NCBI RefSeq assembly: GCF_900105765.1
Contig: NZ_FNTX01000002.1
Location: 2,108,001-2,172,000 of the forward strand
From: Ruania alba
GTDB taxonomy: Bacteria; Actinomycetota; Actinomycetes; Actinomycetales; Beutenbergiaceae
DNA length: 64,000 bases
Reading direction: 5' to 3'
How positions within the stretch are numbered: position 1 is the stretch's first letter; each line of letters starts with the position of its first letter. Both the position numbers and the translations under genes were made by a program. The notes beneath the pieces are model-generated. The model was not told the origin of the DNA. It saw only the letters and a list, made by a program, of their open reading frames with translations, and searched no databases. Positions 18,826 to 26,194 of the stretch are shown here, one piece after another.

Positions 18826-19680
18826 CTAGGACTTGAGGCCACCGGCGGTGAGCCCGGAGACGACGTGCCGTTGGGCGATCAGAAACAGGATCAGGACCGG
18901 CAGCACCGACAGTGTCGTGGCCGCCATCTGCACGTTCCAGCGCGGCCCTGCCAGCGGATCCTCGAAGAGCGTGAGTGCGACCGGCACGGTCAGGTTCGTC
19001 TGCGAACGCAGGTAGACCAGCGGCTCGAGGAACTGGTTCCAGCTGAACCACGCGGTGAAGACCACGGCTGAGGCGATCGCGGGCCGCACGAGCGGGAGGA
19101 AGATCTGTACCATCGTGCGTCCTCGGCTTGCGCCGTCAAGGGTCGCTGCTTCCTCGAACTCAGCCGGGAGCGTCACGAAGGCTTGACGCAGGATGAACAT
19201 CGCGACCGGCGCAGTAGACAGCAGCGATGTGAACAGCACCAGCGGGAGGTAGGTGTCGATCCACCCGAGCTGTGCCGCCTGTTCGAAGAGCGGCACAATG
19301 ACCGCCTCCGGAGGAATGAAGATGCCACTCAGCAGCACGACGAAGATGATCGCCGCACCCGCAGGACGTACCCGTCCGAGGGCGTAGCCGGCAGGGATCG
19401 CGACCACAAGCGTCAGCGTGCACACCAGAACCATCACGACGACCGAGTTGAGGAGCTGTCGGCCGAAGGGTTGCAGCGTGAAGACCTCGACGTAGTTGCT
19501 CCACTGGAAGAATTCAGGCAGGATCGTCGGCGGATAGCGCAAGATTTCGCTGATCGACTTCAACGACCCGCTGAGCATCCACAGGATGGGGCCGATGAAC
19601 AGGAACGAAATCACGCTGAGCAGCAGGTAGCTCGGCATTCGGCGCAACGCGGCCGAACGGCGTCGATCAGTCTTCTTCAT
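18826..19680 (-). CDS. Carbohydrate ABC transporter permease, MalG-like
   Basis: This inner-membrane subunit of a CUT1 importer has 284 residues and about six membrane segments. It carries the EAA motif (EEAATLDGASRGRTMVQIFLP) that docks to the ATPase. The C-terminal signature WNVQMAATTLSVLPVLILF and the GLTAGGLKS tail fit the MalG side. It overlaps the partner permease gene by 14 bases. The protein is very similar in layout to the permease at 54647-55480: both share EILxxPPTI, VFxLQPF and LEPxVYL. No ATPase gene is present in the island. Confidence 0.93.
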   Translation of the reverse strand: MKKTDRRRSAALRRMPSYLLLSVISFLFIGPILWMLSGSLKSISEILRYPPTILPEFFQWSNYVEVFTLQPFGRQLLNSVVVMVLVCTLTLVVAIPAGYALGRVRPAGAAIIFVVLLSGIFIPPEAVIVPLFEQAAQLGWIDTYLPLVLFTSLLSTAPVAMFILRQAFVTLPAEFEEAATLDGASRGRTMVQIFLPLVRPAIASAVVFTAWFSWNQFLEPLVYLRSQTNLTVPVALTLFEDPLAGPRWNVQMAATTLSVLPVLILFLIAQRHVVSGLTAGGLKS

Positions 19681-20590
19681 GGAAGACCAGCCTCCTTCGG
19701 ATCAACCAGACGATTCCGATGAGCACGAGGACGAGCGCGAACAGGAAGACGGCGAGTGCGGCGGCGTATCCGATGTCGTTGAGCCGGAACGCCTGACGGT
19801 AGATCTCGAAGGCCAGCACCGAGGTCTGCACGCCCGGTCCGCCGTTGGTGAGCAGCAGGACAAGTTCGAACACCTTGAAAGAGCCGCTGATCATCAGCAT
19901 GAACACCATCAAGACTGCTGCCGAGATCTGCGGCAGAACCACGTGGCGGAACCGCGCCCAGCGGCCCGTGCCGTCGACGCGCGCCGCGTCAATCAGGTCC
20001 TGCGGCACCCCTTGCAGAGCCCCCAGGAAGATCATCACGTTGATGCCGACGTTCTTCGTGACCTGGATGACGGCGAAGACCGCCAACGTAAGCCAACCGC
20101 CGCGCAGCCACGGTATCGGCCCGAGGCCGAATACCCCCACGATCCCGTCGAAGATTCCCTGCGGCTGCAGGATGAATCGCCAGACAAGAGTCCAGGCCAC
20201 CGTGGTGATCAGGGCCGGGATGAAGATCGCCGAGCGGAAGATGTTGATACCCGGGAGCGGTTGGTTGAGCAGCATCGCCAGGGCCAACGCCAGGACGGTC
20301 CCGACGACGCTGAGCACAATGACCAAGAAGAAGGTATTCGAGAGGATGATCGACATCTCTGGATCGCTCACGATCCGGAGATAGTTCTCCCACCCGATGA
20401 ACTCTCGCGTCCCGGCGAGAACGTTGACTCGGGTTGCGCTGAGCTGGATGACGCCGCCCACGGCAACGAGTCCGATGATGAGCAGGCCCAGCGTCTGCGG
20501 TGCGAGCAGTAGGTACCCGAAGGTGTTCCGCCCGGCGTCGCGACTGCTGCGACGACGCCGGGCGGAACCCTGCTGGAGCGATAAGGCCAC
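19667..20590 (-). CDS. Carbohydrate ABC transporter permease, MalF-like
   Basis: This first permease subunit of the island importer has 307 residues. A basic N-terminus is followed by the first membrane segment (FGYLLLAPQTLGLLIIGLVA), a periplasmic-type loop around a conserved YLRIVSDPEM, and the EAA motif (DAARVDGTGRWARFRHVVLP). The conserved VLLLTNGGPGVQTSVLAF segment marks the MalF/UgpA subgroup. It follows the binding-protein gene by 18 bases and overlaps the MalG-like gene. Confidence 0.93.
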   Translation of the reverse strand: MALSLQQGSARRRRSSRDAGRNTFGYLLLAPQTLGLLIIGLVAVGGVIQLSATRVNVLAGTREFIGWENYLRIVSDPEMSIILSNTFFLVIVLSVVGTVLALALAMLLNQPLPGINIFRSAIFIPALITTVAWTLVWRFILQPQGIFDGIVGVFGLGPIPWLRGGWLTLAVFAVIQVTKNVGINVMIFLGALQGVPQDLIDAARVDGTGRWARFRHVVLPQISAAVLMVFMLMISGSFKVFELVLLLTNGGPGVQTSVLAFEIYRQAFRLNDIGYAAALAVFLFALVLVLIGIVWLIRRRLVFHEED

Positions 20591-20608
20591 GTTCTGATCC
20601 CCTGCCTG

Positions 20609-21907
20609 TCAGCCCAGGAGCGGGTCGATGTCTCCACAGACACTGGTCAGCGCTTCCTGCACGTCTGCCCCCGGCTGGTAGAGGTTGAGGTCCAACGACG
20701 AGTTCAGTGCGTCGGCGACCGCTGAGTTGTCCTCGGCAACCGGGAACACCTGACCGTTGGTCGTGATGCCGTCGATGATCGGCTGCACCAATTCGGCGGT
20801 GAGCACGTCCGAGTTCTCGACGAAGGTCCCCGGCACCAACAGACTTTCTCGGATCGGCGGAAAGGCACCGGAGTACTCTGCCATCGCGTCCTTGGTCGCA
20901 AGGAAGGTAACGAACTCGGCGGACTCCGCGGTGTGGTTCCCAGCAGCGAGCGCGACGATCGCCGCCTGTCCGGTGGCCACCACGTCGCCGGCAGGGCCGG
21001 CAGGGGTCGGGGCGATGCCCCACTCGAAATCCACCTCGCTGAGGTTCCCACTCGAGCCGAGGAACGCCGAGGTTGCCCCGACCTGACCGCCCCAGAAGTC
21101 GACCTGCCTGCCGGGGACGGGCATCGAGCCATCCTCGAACGTCATGCCGTGGAACATCGACATCGCTTCCACCATCTCCGGCGAATCCATAGTGCAAGTG
21201 GTCGCATCCTCGTTCCAGGGGGAGGCGCCATAGGCCTCCATGTACGGCAGCAGTCGTGTCCAGTTCTGGAAGTCAAAGTCGTTGAGCGCGTAGCCGGGCA
21301 CCTCGAGCGCATCTCTCAGCTGCTGGGACGTTTCTCGAAACGCCTCCCAGGTCCAATTGCCTTCGGCGATGAGTTCCTCCGGATCCTTCACGCCGGCCTC
21401 GGCGTAGAGGTCCTTGTTGAAGTACATGATCAGTGGACCGGTGGAGAACGGGACCCCGTAGACCGCCTCGCCGTCCACCCAGTTCTCCAGCAGAGACGGG
21501 ACGAGGTCGGGAAAGTCGAAGTCGGGTGTGGCGTCGATCGCCTCGCTGAGGTCGACGAGTGCACCCGCGCTGACATACTCGCGGCTGCTCTCGACCGGAA
21601 GCCAGCTCACGTCCGGCGGGTCACCTGCTGCGATCTGAGTCGTAAACAGCGTGTCGAGGTCCGCGAGGTTGAAGCTTTCGATTGTGACGCTGGAGACTCG
21701 AGGGCTGGCCTCGGCGAACTCGTCGCCGAGAGATTGGAACATCCCGACATGGTCGGGACTGGCCGACCAGATGGTCATCCGGAGTTCGACATCATCGCCA
21801 GTCGACTCCTCGGTGGTGCCACCGTCCGACGTGCCCGTGCACGCCGCTACCAGGCTCATGGTCGCGAGCGACGCGGCCATGAGCAGTGCGCGGGAGTGCT
21901 TACGCAT
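20609..21907 (-). CDS. Sugar-binding lipoprotein of CUT1 ABC transporter
   Basis: This extracellular solute-binding protein (family 1) of 432 residues captures the substrate for the two permeases behind it. The signal peptide MRKHSRALLMAASLATMSLV ends in the lipobox LVAAC, so it is anchored as a lipoprotein. LRMTIWSASPDH, QIAAGDPPDVSWLP and WTWEAFRETSQQL are typical of the family. ATG 21907 has AAGGAGGA at ideal spacing; the open frame extends upstream without a start signal. The protein has exactly the same length as the binding protein at 56421-57719, and both end in a similar C-x-x-x-D-P-L-L tail. Confidence 0.94.
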   Translation of the reverse strand: MRKHSRALLMAASLATMSLVAACTGTSDGGTTEESTGDDVELRMTIWSASPDHVGMFQSLGDEFAEASPRVSSVTIESFNLADLDTLFTTQIAAGDPPDVSWLPVESSREYVSAGALVDLSEAIDATPDFDFPDLVPSLLENWVDGEAVYGVPFSTGPLIMYFNKDLYAEAGVKDPEELIAEGNWTWEAFRETSQQLRDALEVPGYALNDFDFQNWTRLLPYMEAYGASPWNEDATTCTMDSPEMVEAMSMFHGMTFEDGSMPVPGRQVDFWGGQVGATSAFLGSSGNLSEVDFEWGIAPTPAGPAGDVVATGQAAIVALAAGNHTAESAEFVTFLATKDAMAEYSGAFPPIRESLLVPGTFVENSDVLTAELVQPIIDGITTNGQVFPVAEDNSAVADALNSSLDLNLYQPGADVQEALTSVCGDIDPLLG

Positions 21908-22000
21908 GGTGATCCTCCTTGATTGGGTAGCTGGGTGCAGCGTTGCCGAGAGCTGGTGAAACGTGCGGGCCGAGTCAGCGGCGTGCATCAGTGCGAGACG

Positions 22001-22031
22001 AGTATAACGCTGAACCAGAATCGGAAGTCAA
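22001..22031 (-). promoter_or_regulatory. Promoter of the island ABC transporter operon
   Basis: On the minus strand TTGACT (22026-22031) is followed after 19 bases by TATACT (22001-22006); an 18-base spacing to TTATAC is also possible. The element lies about 95 bases upstream of the binding-protein start, back to back with the plus-strand promoter at 22069-22096. Confidence 0.55.
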
Positions 22032-22068
22032 CCCCTCGAGTCCGTTCGCCTGCTCCGAGTCTGACTTG

Positions 22069-22096
22069 TTGACATAGCAGTCAGTGGAGGCATAAT
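22069..22096 (+). promoter_or_regulatory. Promoter of the 309-residue protein gene
   Basis: TTGACA (22069-22074) and CATAAT (22091-22096) are separated by 16 bases, giving a near-consensus housekeeping promoter about 80 bases before ATG 22176. Immediately before that start, CAGAA (22162-22166) and TTCTG (22171-22175) form a small inverted repeat across the ribosome-binding site, which could influence initiation or be an operator half-site pair. Confidence 0.55.
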
Positions 22097-22175
22097 CTCC
22101 CCTAGAACTACCCGAGGTGTGGCGCCAGTATCGCCCGTAGCGCGTCACTTTAGCGATTTACCAGAAGGGATTCTG

Positions 22176-23105
22176 ATGAGGCGAGTCGTCGCCTATGGCC
22201 ATGAGCTCGAGCGCTTCGACCCGTTGGCACGGGTCGTGACGCTCGACGACTTCGACACCGGCTTCAACGGATGGATGGATCTGACTCCGAACTTCGTGAA
22301 CGCCGACTACGAGTCGTTCGACAGTGCGGTCGACCTGACCAGTTGGGCGCCGGCCATGCTCAGCTCGGCGCCGATGCGCTTCGCCGCCTCGAACGGTTCG
22401 ATGGACGGCACCTACTCTCTGAAGCTGACGACGGCGCCAGCGGCTGCCCCGCACACCGAACCGCCGGCCGACGGCAGCATGGGGGTCGTTGTCAAACGGC
22501 TGTCCCGGTACGGCGATCCGAGTCAGATCCAGATCGAGGCGTGGTACTCCTACACCCCGGCACAGGATCGGGTCGGGATCGGTGAAGACGACATCCGGGC
22601 ATTCGGCTTCTACTTCGACGTTCAGGACCCGCAGCACCGCTACATGCCAGGGGTGCGCTACGTCAATTCGCTCGGCGGCAAACTTGTCAAGCGCTGGCAG
22701 TACTGGAAGGCAACCGACGGCGTCACGCATGAGAGCTGGAACTACGGAGTCTCCCGCGGGTGGTGCAAGCCGGGTATCGACAATCTCTGGTACGGCCAGC
22801 GCTACGAGGACGGCTCGTCCGACGGCTACCAATGGGTGCCCGACGGCGAGCAGGACCTGCTGTACAACGAGAGCCCGGACAAGCTGAACTGGCTCTACTT
22901 CCGGCTCACAGTCGACGTGCGCAAACGCGAGTACATCGAGCTGCAGAGCATGGACCGGGTCTTCGACCTGCGGGGGATCGCTCCGACTCTGTCCGCCCCG
23001 TACCGGGCGATCGACAATCTCATCAACCCGATTTTCTACGTCGAGGCGGACACGAACCGCTCCGTGCACCTGTTTCTCGACTCCGTCCTGTACTCGACCC
23101 AGTGA
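22176..23105 (+). CDS. Conserved hypothetical protein of sugar-transport context
   Basis: The product has 309 residues without a signal peptide. It begins MRRVVAYGHELERFDPLARV and soon shows VTLDDFDTGFNGWMDLTP, a beta-rich segment like those opening carbohydrate-binding or jelly-roll domains. Aromatic residues are abundant in the second half (RWQYWKATDG, ESWNYGVSRGWCKPGIDNLW, LNWLYFRLTVDVR), consistent with a sugar-binding surface. I do not recognise the family with confidence; a DUF6772-like protein is a possibility. ATG 22176 has AGAAGGGA at good spacing; the frame opens earlier, at 22119. It diverges from the ABC operon and is followed 29 bases later by another unknown gene, so they probably form one transcript. 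Confidence 0.7.
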   Translation: MRRVVAYGHELERFDPLARVVTLDDFDTGFNGWMDLTPNFVNADYESFDSAVDLTSWAPAMLSSAPMRFAASNGSMDGTYSLKLTTAPAAAPHTEPPADGSMGVVVKRLSRYGDPSQIQIEAWYSYTPAQDRVGIGEDDIRAFGFYFDVQDPQHRYMPGVRYVNSLGGKLVKRWQYWKATDGVTHESWNYGVSRGWCKPGIDNLWYGQRYEDGSSDGYQWVPDGEQDLLYNESPDKLNWLYFRLTVDVRKREYIELQSMDRVFDLRGIAPTLSAPYRAIDNLINPIFYVEADTNRSVHLFLDSVLYSTQ

Positions 23106-23134
23106 CACCGGTCCCAAATCGAAGGCGCGACATC

Positions 23135-23461
23135 GTGCAGACGACACACACATCCGTCCTGGCCCGCCGAGTGTGGATCCGCGGCCCCCATGCCACGCTG
23201 CCGTACGAGGCGGGCTGGGCAACCGAGGCGCTGTTCTTCACCCAGGTTGAGGGCGACCACCCTGAGCTCACCATCAGTACCGAGATCTCGCCGGACGGGA
23301 TCACCTGGGTGCCCTGGGGCGAGCCGGTCACGTTAGCGGAGCCGGACGCGATCGCCGCCACCGCACTGACCCGCTTCGGAAGTTGGGTACGGCTCGTGCT
23401 CACCGGTGCGAGCGAGAGCAGACCGGCACGGGTGCTCGTCCACATCTCCCTCAAGGGGTAA
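23135..23461 (+). CDS. Small conserved hypothetical protein, beta-rich
   Basis: This gene encodes 108 residues with alternating hydrophobic strands (ELTISTEISPDGITWVPWG, SWVRLVLTG, ARVLVHISLKG), as in a single beta-sandwich domain. No signal peptide, membrane segment or known catalytic motif is visible. GTG 23135 has GAAGG at 23121-23125. It follows the 309-residue protein closely and precedes the LacI regulator. It may be a partner of the preceding protein; the function is unknown. Confidence 0.6.
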   Translation: MQTTHTSVLARRVWIRGPHATLPYEAGWATEALFFTQVEGDHPELTISTEISPDGITWVPWGEPVTLAEPDAIAATALTRFGSWVRLVLTGASESRPARVLVHISLKG

Positions 23462-23492
23462 GGCATGCCTCCCAACCGCGGTCCGGAGTTCG

Positions 23493-23502
23493 GAAGATCT
23501 TC
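23493..23502. promoter_or_regulatory. Palindrome upstream of the island LacI gene
   Basis: GAAGATCTTC is a perfect 10-bp palindrome, with TTCGAA nearby at 23510-23515, in the 146-base gap before the LacI start at 23608. It is a plausible operator for autoregulation, but no second copy was found at the transporter promoter, so the assignment is weak. Confidence 0.3.
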
Positions 23503-23607
23503 TCTCGTTTCGAACGTGCCGCACCATCGGTCGATACTGTCAAGAACGCGGCGTTCAGCATCATCGACCGATGTGGCCGATGGCTAGAAGCGAGAGAGGG
23601 AGACCTA

Positions 23608-24633
23608 ATGGGTAGCACTGCGAGGCGGGCGCCTCGGCTCGCGGAGGTCGCGAAGCTCGCCCAGGTCTCCACCGGCCTCGTGTCGCGCGTCGTCAACGAC
23701 GACCCGACCCTCCGGGTGCGCGCAGAGACCCGTCAGCGGGTCCTCGACGCGGTCAAGATGCTGAACTACACGCCGGACATGTCGGCGAGAGCGTTGCGCA
23801 ACGCCCACACCGGGATGCTGGGCTTCGCGCTCCACCACGCGAACGACCCGATCTACATGCAACTCGTGGACGAGGCCCAGACGCGGGCGTCGGAACGGAA
23901 CTATTCGTTGTTCCTCCTCAACACCGCTGAACTAGCAGACCGGGGGGATGCCTTCCGGGCAATAGTGCTCGGCCGACGCGTGGACGGGCTCCTGATCCAG
24001 CTCGGTGTCGATGCTGACGAGAGTCCGTTGCGAGAGGTCGCGCGTGCCGTGCCCTCTATCGTGTTCGGTGCGGACAGGGCCGATGATCTCCGCACGATTC
24101 GCCTCGATGATGTGGCTGCAGCACGGATGGCGACCCAGCACCTGATCGACGCCGGTCACACGGCCATTGCCTACCTCGGTGGCGGGGGGTCATCGTCGCG
24201 CCGCCGGTATGACGGCTACTGTGCGGCGCTTGCCGATGCCGGCCTGCCGGCGCAGGCCCCGACCGAGGCTGGCTGGATGCCGGACACCGCACACGATGCG
24301 ACAGTGAGGCTGTTGCGCGCCCAGCACGGCATCACGGGGATCGTGGCGGTCACCACCACCACGGCGCTCGGTGTGCACTCCGGCATCGTCGCCGCCGGGT
24401 ACACGATCCCCGATGACATCTCGTTGGTCTCCGTGCACGACACCTGGTTCGCAGGGCACTTGAACCCGCCACTGACAGCGGTGGCGTTGCCACTGCCCGA
24501 CGTCGGCCGGCTGGCCGTGGATCTGTTGATCAAACAGATCGACGCCCCGAGCCCGGGCGAGGTCGTGGTCGACGTCCCAGCGCCCCGGCTGATCGTCCGC
24601 GGATCGACCGGTGCACCTCGGGCAGCCCGGTAG
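23608..24633 (+). CDS. LacI family transcriptional regulator (island)
   Basis: This DNA-binding repressor of 341 residues is expected to control the island catabolic genes in response to their sugar ligand. The N-terminal LacI helix-turn-helix lies at about 10-35 (RLAEVAKLAQVSTGLVSRVV) and is followed by the hinge helix and a periplasmic-binding-protein-like sensor domain (MLGFALHHANDP, GRRVDGLLIQLG, RLDDVAAARMATQHLIDAGH). ATG 23608 follows GAGAGGGAG, and the frame opens upstream at 23383 without a better start. It is the last gene before the right end of the island. Confidence 0.93.
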   Translation: MGSTARRAPRLAEVAKLAQVSTGLVSRVVNDDPTLRVRAETRQRVLDAVKMLNYTPDMSARALRNAHTGMLGFALHHANDPIYMQLVDEAQTRASERNYSLFLLNTAELADRGDAFRAIVLGRRVDGLLIQLGVDADESPLREVARAVPSIVFGADRADDLRTIRLDDVAAARMATQHLIDAGHTAIAYLGGGGSSSRRRYDGYCAALADAGLPAQAPTEAGWMPDTAHDATVRLLRAQHGITGIVAVTTTTALGVHSGIVAAGYTIPDDISLVSVHDTWFAGHLNPPLTAVALPLPDVGRLAVDLLIKQIDAPSPGEVVVDVPAPRLIVRGSTGAPRAAR

Positions 24634-24765
24634 TCCTCGCGCTGGGCGCGCCCCGCTGCCCGACCATCTGCAGTGCTCCTCCATGTCTGAAGGTCCCAGG
24701 AGGGCATTCAGGTACCGATCTGCACGTCAGACACGGTTGTCTGCACGCGTGGCGGCGCAGGGCCA

Positions 24766-24787
24766 GGGACTCCTGGCATAGAGTCCC
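24766..24787. terminator. Short hairpin downstream of the island LacI gene
   Basis: GGGACTC (24766-24772) and GAGTCCC (24781-24787) form a perfect 7-bp stem with an 8-base loop. There is no T run behind it on the plus strand apart from TTCCTTT about 15 bases on, so terminator activity is uncertain. Another small palindrome, CAGACA/TGTCTG, lies at 24728-24743. Confidence 0.35.
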
Positions 24788-24810
24788 AGCCTGAGTGCTG
24801 ATTCCTTTGT

Positions 24811-24829
24811 GTTGATCAACACGCCCTAG
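24811..24829 (-). repeat. Right terminal inverted repeat of the island
   Basis: Read inward on the minus strand this is CTAGGGCGTGTTGATCAAC, 17 of 19 positions identical to the left end at 12469-12487. It contains the 14-bp perfect palindrome GTGTTGATCAACAC. The outermost CTA is also the complement of the TAG stop codon of the neighbouring nucleoside hydrolase-like gene. Confidence 0.7.
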
Positions 24830-25878
24830 CGCCGCGGAGCGTGCGGCACCCGGGTCGAGGCCGGCAGGGCGCCCCAGCGGGCCGTCGGCCCATCCATCGA
24901 CCGGAGTGCGTCCGCACGCTCAGAAGAGACCACCGGGAGGCGTCGGAGCCATCCGTCCAGCTCACGGGCGAGCTGCTCCGGCCCTACGCGGGGGATCGCG
25001 TACTTGTGCGGCCCGCCGGGTTCGGGGTGGAAGTGGTTCGTGCCGTCGTCGTCCAGGGTGAGCCGGCCGGGCTCGCTCCATTCGACCAGCTCGCACTCAC
25101 CGAAGGCAGCCAGGTACACCGTCAGCGGATCCCAGCTCGGGCGCCCCGTGCGCCCGGCGAACTCCTCGAACAGCCGGAACGCGAGCGCCACCGGGCTCTC
25201 CTGGCCGAGATCGTCGGCGAGGTCGCGCCCGATCACCACCTGATCGGCCGCCTCGAAACCCACGAGCTCGATCGGGCCCGGCCACCGCTCCAGCACGCTG
25301 CGCGTCAGGGCCGGCCGCCAGGCCAGGTTGTGCTCGCGCCCGCTGGGGAACACGCCGCCCATCATCACCGTGCGACCGACGGAGCGGCGGATCAGATCGA
25401 CCCCGGCCAGGTCGCTGTGCTCGTCCGGTCCGGAGTCGAGCAGACCCACCAGGTTGTCCATGAACCCCACCGACGCGACCGTCACGCTCCCGGGCGCGGC
25501 CGCTGCCAGCGCACGCCGTAGTGCCGCGGTGCCGTCCGACGGGTGCCGTCGGGGCACCTCGGAATAACTCTCGCACAGGGTGCGCGAGTGGTCGTAGGGG
25601 CGCCGGTCCGGCTCCTCCATGATCCCGCCACGCACCCCCACGGGCAGGTCGACGTCATACGGGTAGGTGACCACCTCGGCACATCGCGCCCCCCACTCGT
25701 TGTCCGCGTTCACGCCGAAGCCGATCAGGTCGATCTTTCCGGCCGTGTGCAGGGTGAGCGCGATGGCCAGGGCGGCGACGTCGTCGACGTCCATGTAGAA
25801 GTCGCTCTCCAGATAGAGCGACGGCGCGTCATCTCGGTGTGGGGCCTCGCCCTCGCGAACATCGACAGCGAGATCCAT
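24826..25878 (-). CDS. Nucleoside hydrolase-like protein
   Basis: This 350-residue protein belongs to the inosine-uridine-preferring nucleoside hydrolase fold, which cleaves N-ribosides with a bound calcium. The metal-binding start of the fold is seen in ESDFYMDVDDVAALAIAL, which has the DVDD cluster but a longer spacing than the classical DxDxxxDD. MMGGVFPSGREHNLAWRP matches the family GG(x)nEWN-type region, with N and E retained. Substrate preference cannot be predicted and some relatives are not nucleosidases. ATG 25878 has AGGAGG upstream; the longer frame to 26163 has no start signal. Its TAG stop lies inside the right inverted repeat of the island, so the insertion kept or supplied the stop. 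It diverges from the giant Tat-exported protein gene. Confidence 0.8.
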   Translation of the reverse strand: MDLAVDVREGEAPHRDDAPSLYLESDFYMDVDDVAALAIALTLHTAGKIDLIGFGVNADNEWGARCAEVVTYPYDVDLPVGVRGGIMEEPDRRPYDHSRTLCESYSEVPRRHPSDGTAALRRALAAAAPGSVTVASVGFMDNLVGLLDSGPDEHSDLAGVDLIRRSVGRTVMMGGVFPSGREHNLAWRPALTRSVLERWPGPIELVGFEAADQVVIGRDLADDLGQESPVALAFRLFEEFAGRTGRPSWDPLTVYLAAFGECELVEWSEPGRLTLDDDGTNHFHPEPGGPHKYAIPRVGPEQLARELDGWLRRLPVVSSERADALRSMDGPTARWGALPASTRVPHAPRR

Positions 25879-25971
25879 CGCTCCTCCTAGGAATCGTTCC
25901 GGCCGGCCGTGCCCCGGATTCTGCCAGCCCACCCGTCCCGCCGCGCCGCCGCGCGCGGTGCGCAGCCGGAC

Positions 25972-26022
25972 CTGTCCGGTACCGGCCACGCGATGCGTGG
26001 ATACCTGACCGGTTCCGGACAG
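25972..26022. promoter_or_regulatory. Nested palindrome between divergent genes
   Basis: CTGTCCGGTACCGG (25972-25985) and CCGGTTCCGGACAG (26009-26022) are inverted repeats with 13 of 14 matches. Between them CCACGC (25986-25991) and GCGTGG (25995-26000) form a second perfect inverted repeat around GAT. The element lies about 95 bases from the nucleoside hydrolase start and 170 from the Tat-protein start, a position suited to an operator that controls both. The 316-base gap holds no gene. Confidence 0.45.
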
Positions 26023-26194
26023 ATCACCTCCGACCGCTGGCTGAGACCACGACCCACCTGGCAGCGTCGAAACGATTCGTGGTGGCGGGAGAGCACGGGT
26101 CGATGACGACACCACCGTCGGCACCGGACACGACGTCCGTGCCGTACGTGTTCCGCACCGCACCGCGACCGACCCCCAGTGAATGGAGAGACAG

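Larger units (their letters stand above)
12469..24829. mobile_element. 12.36 kb island bounded by terminal inverted repeats, no transposase
   Basis: The block begins with CTAGGGCGTGTTGAACAAG (12469-12487) and ends with the reverse complement of CTAGGGCGTGTTGATCAAC (24811-24829); the ends agree at 17 of 19 positions. CTAG on both sides could be a 4-bp target duplication, or TA a 2-bp one, as for some IS5-family elements. Inside are eight genes that read as one functional set: a secreted phosphoesterase, an esterase, a sugar ABC transporter, two unknown proteins and a LacI regulator. Their non-coding DNA looks richer in AT than the neighbouring DNA. No intact transposase is seen. The unit sits between two convergent genes. 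Either it moved with help from a transposase elsewhere, or the ends are relics of two separate insertion sequences. Confidence 0.6.
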
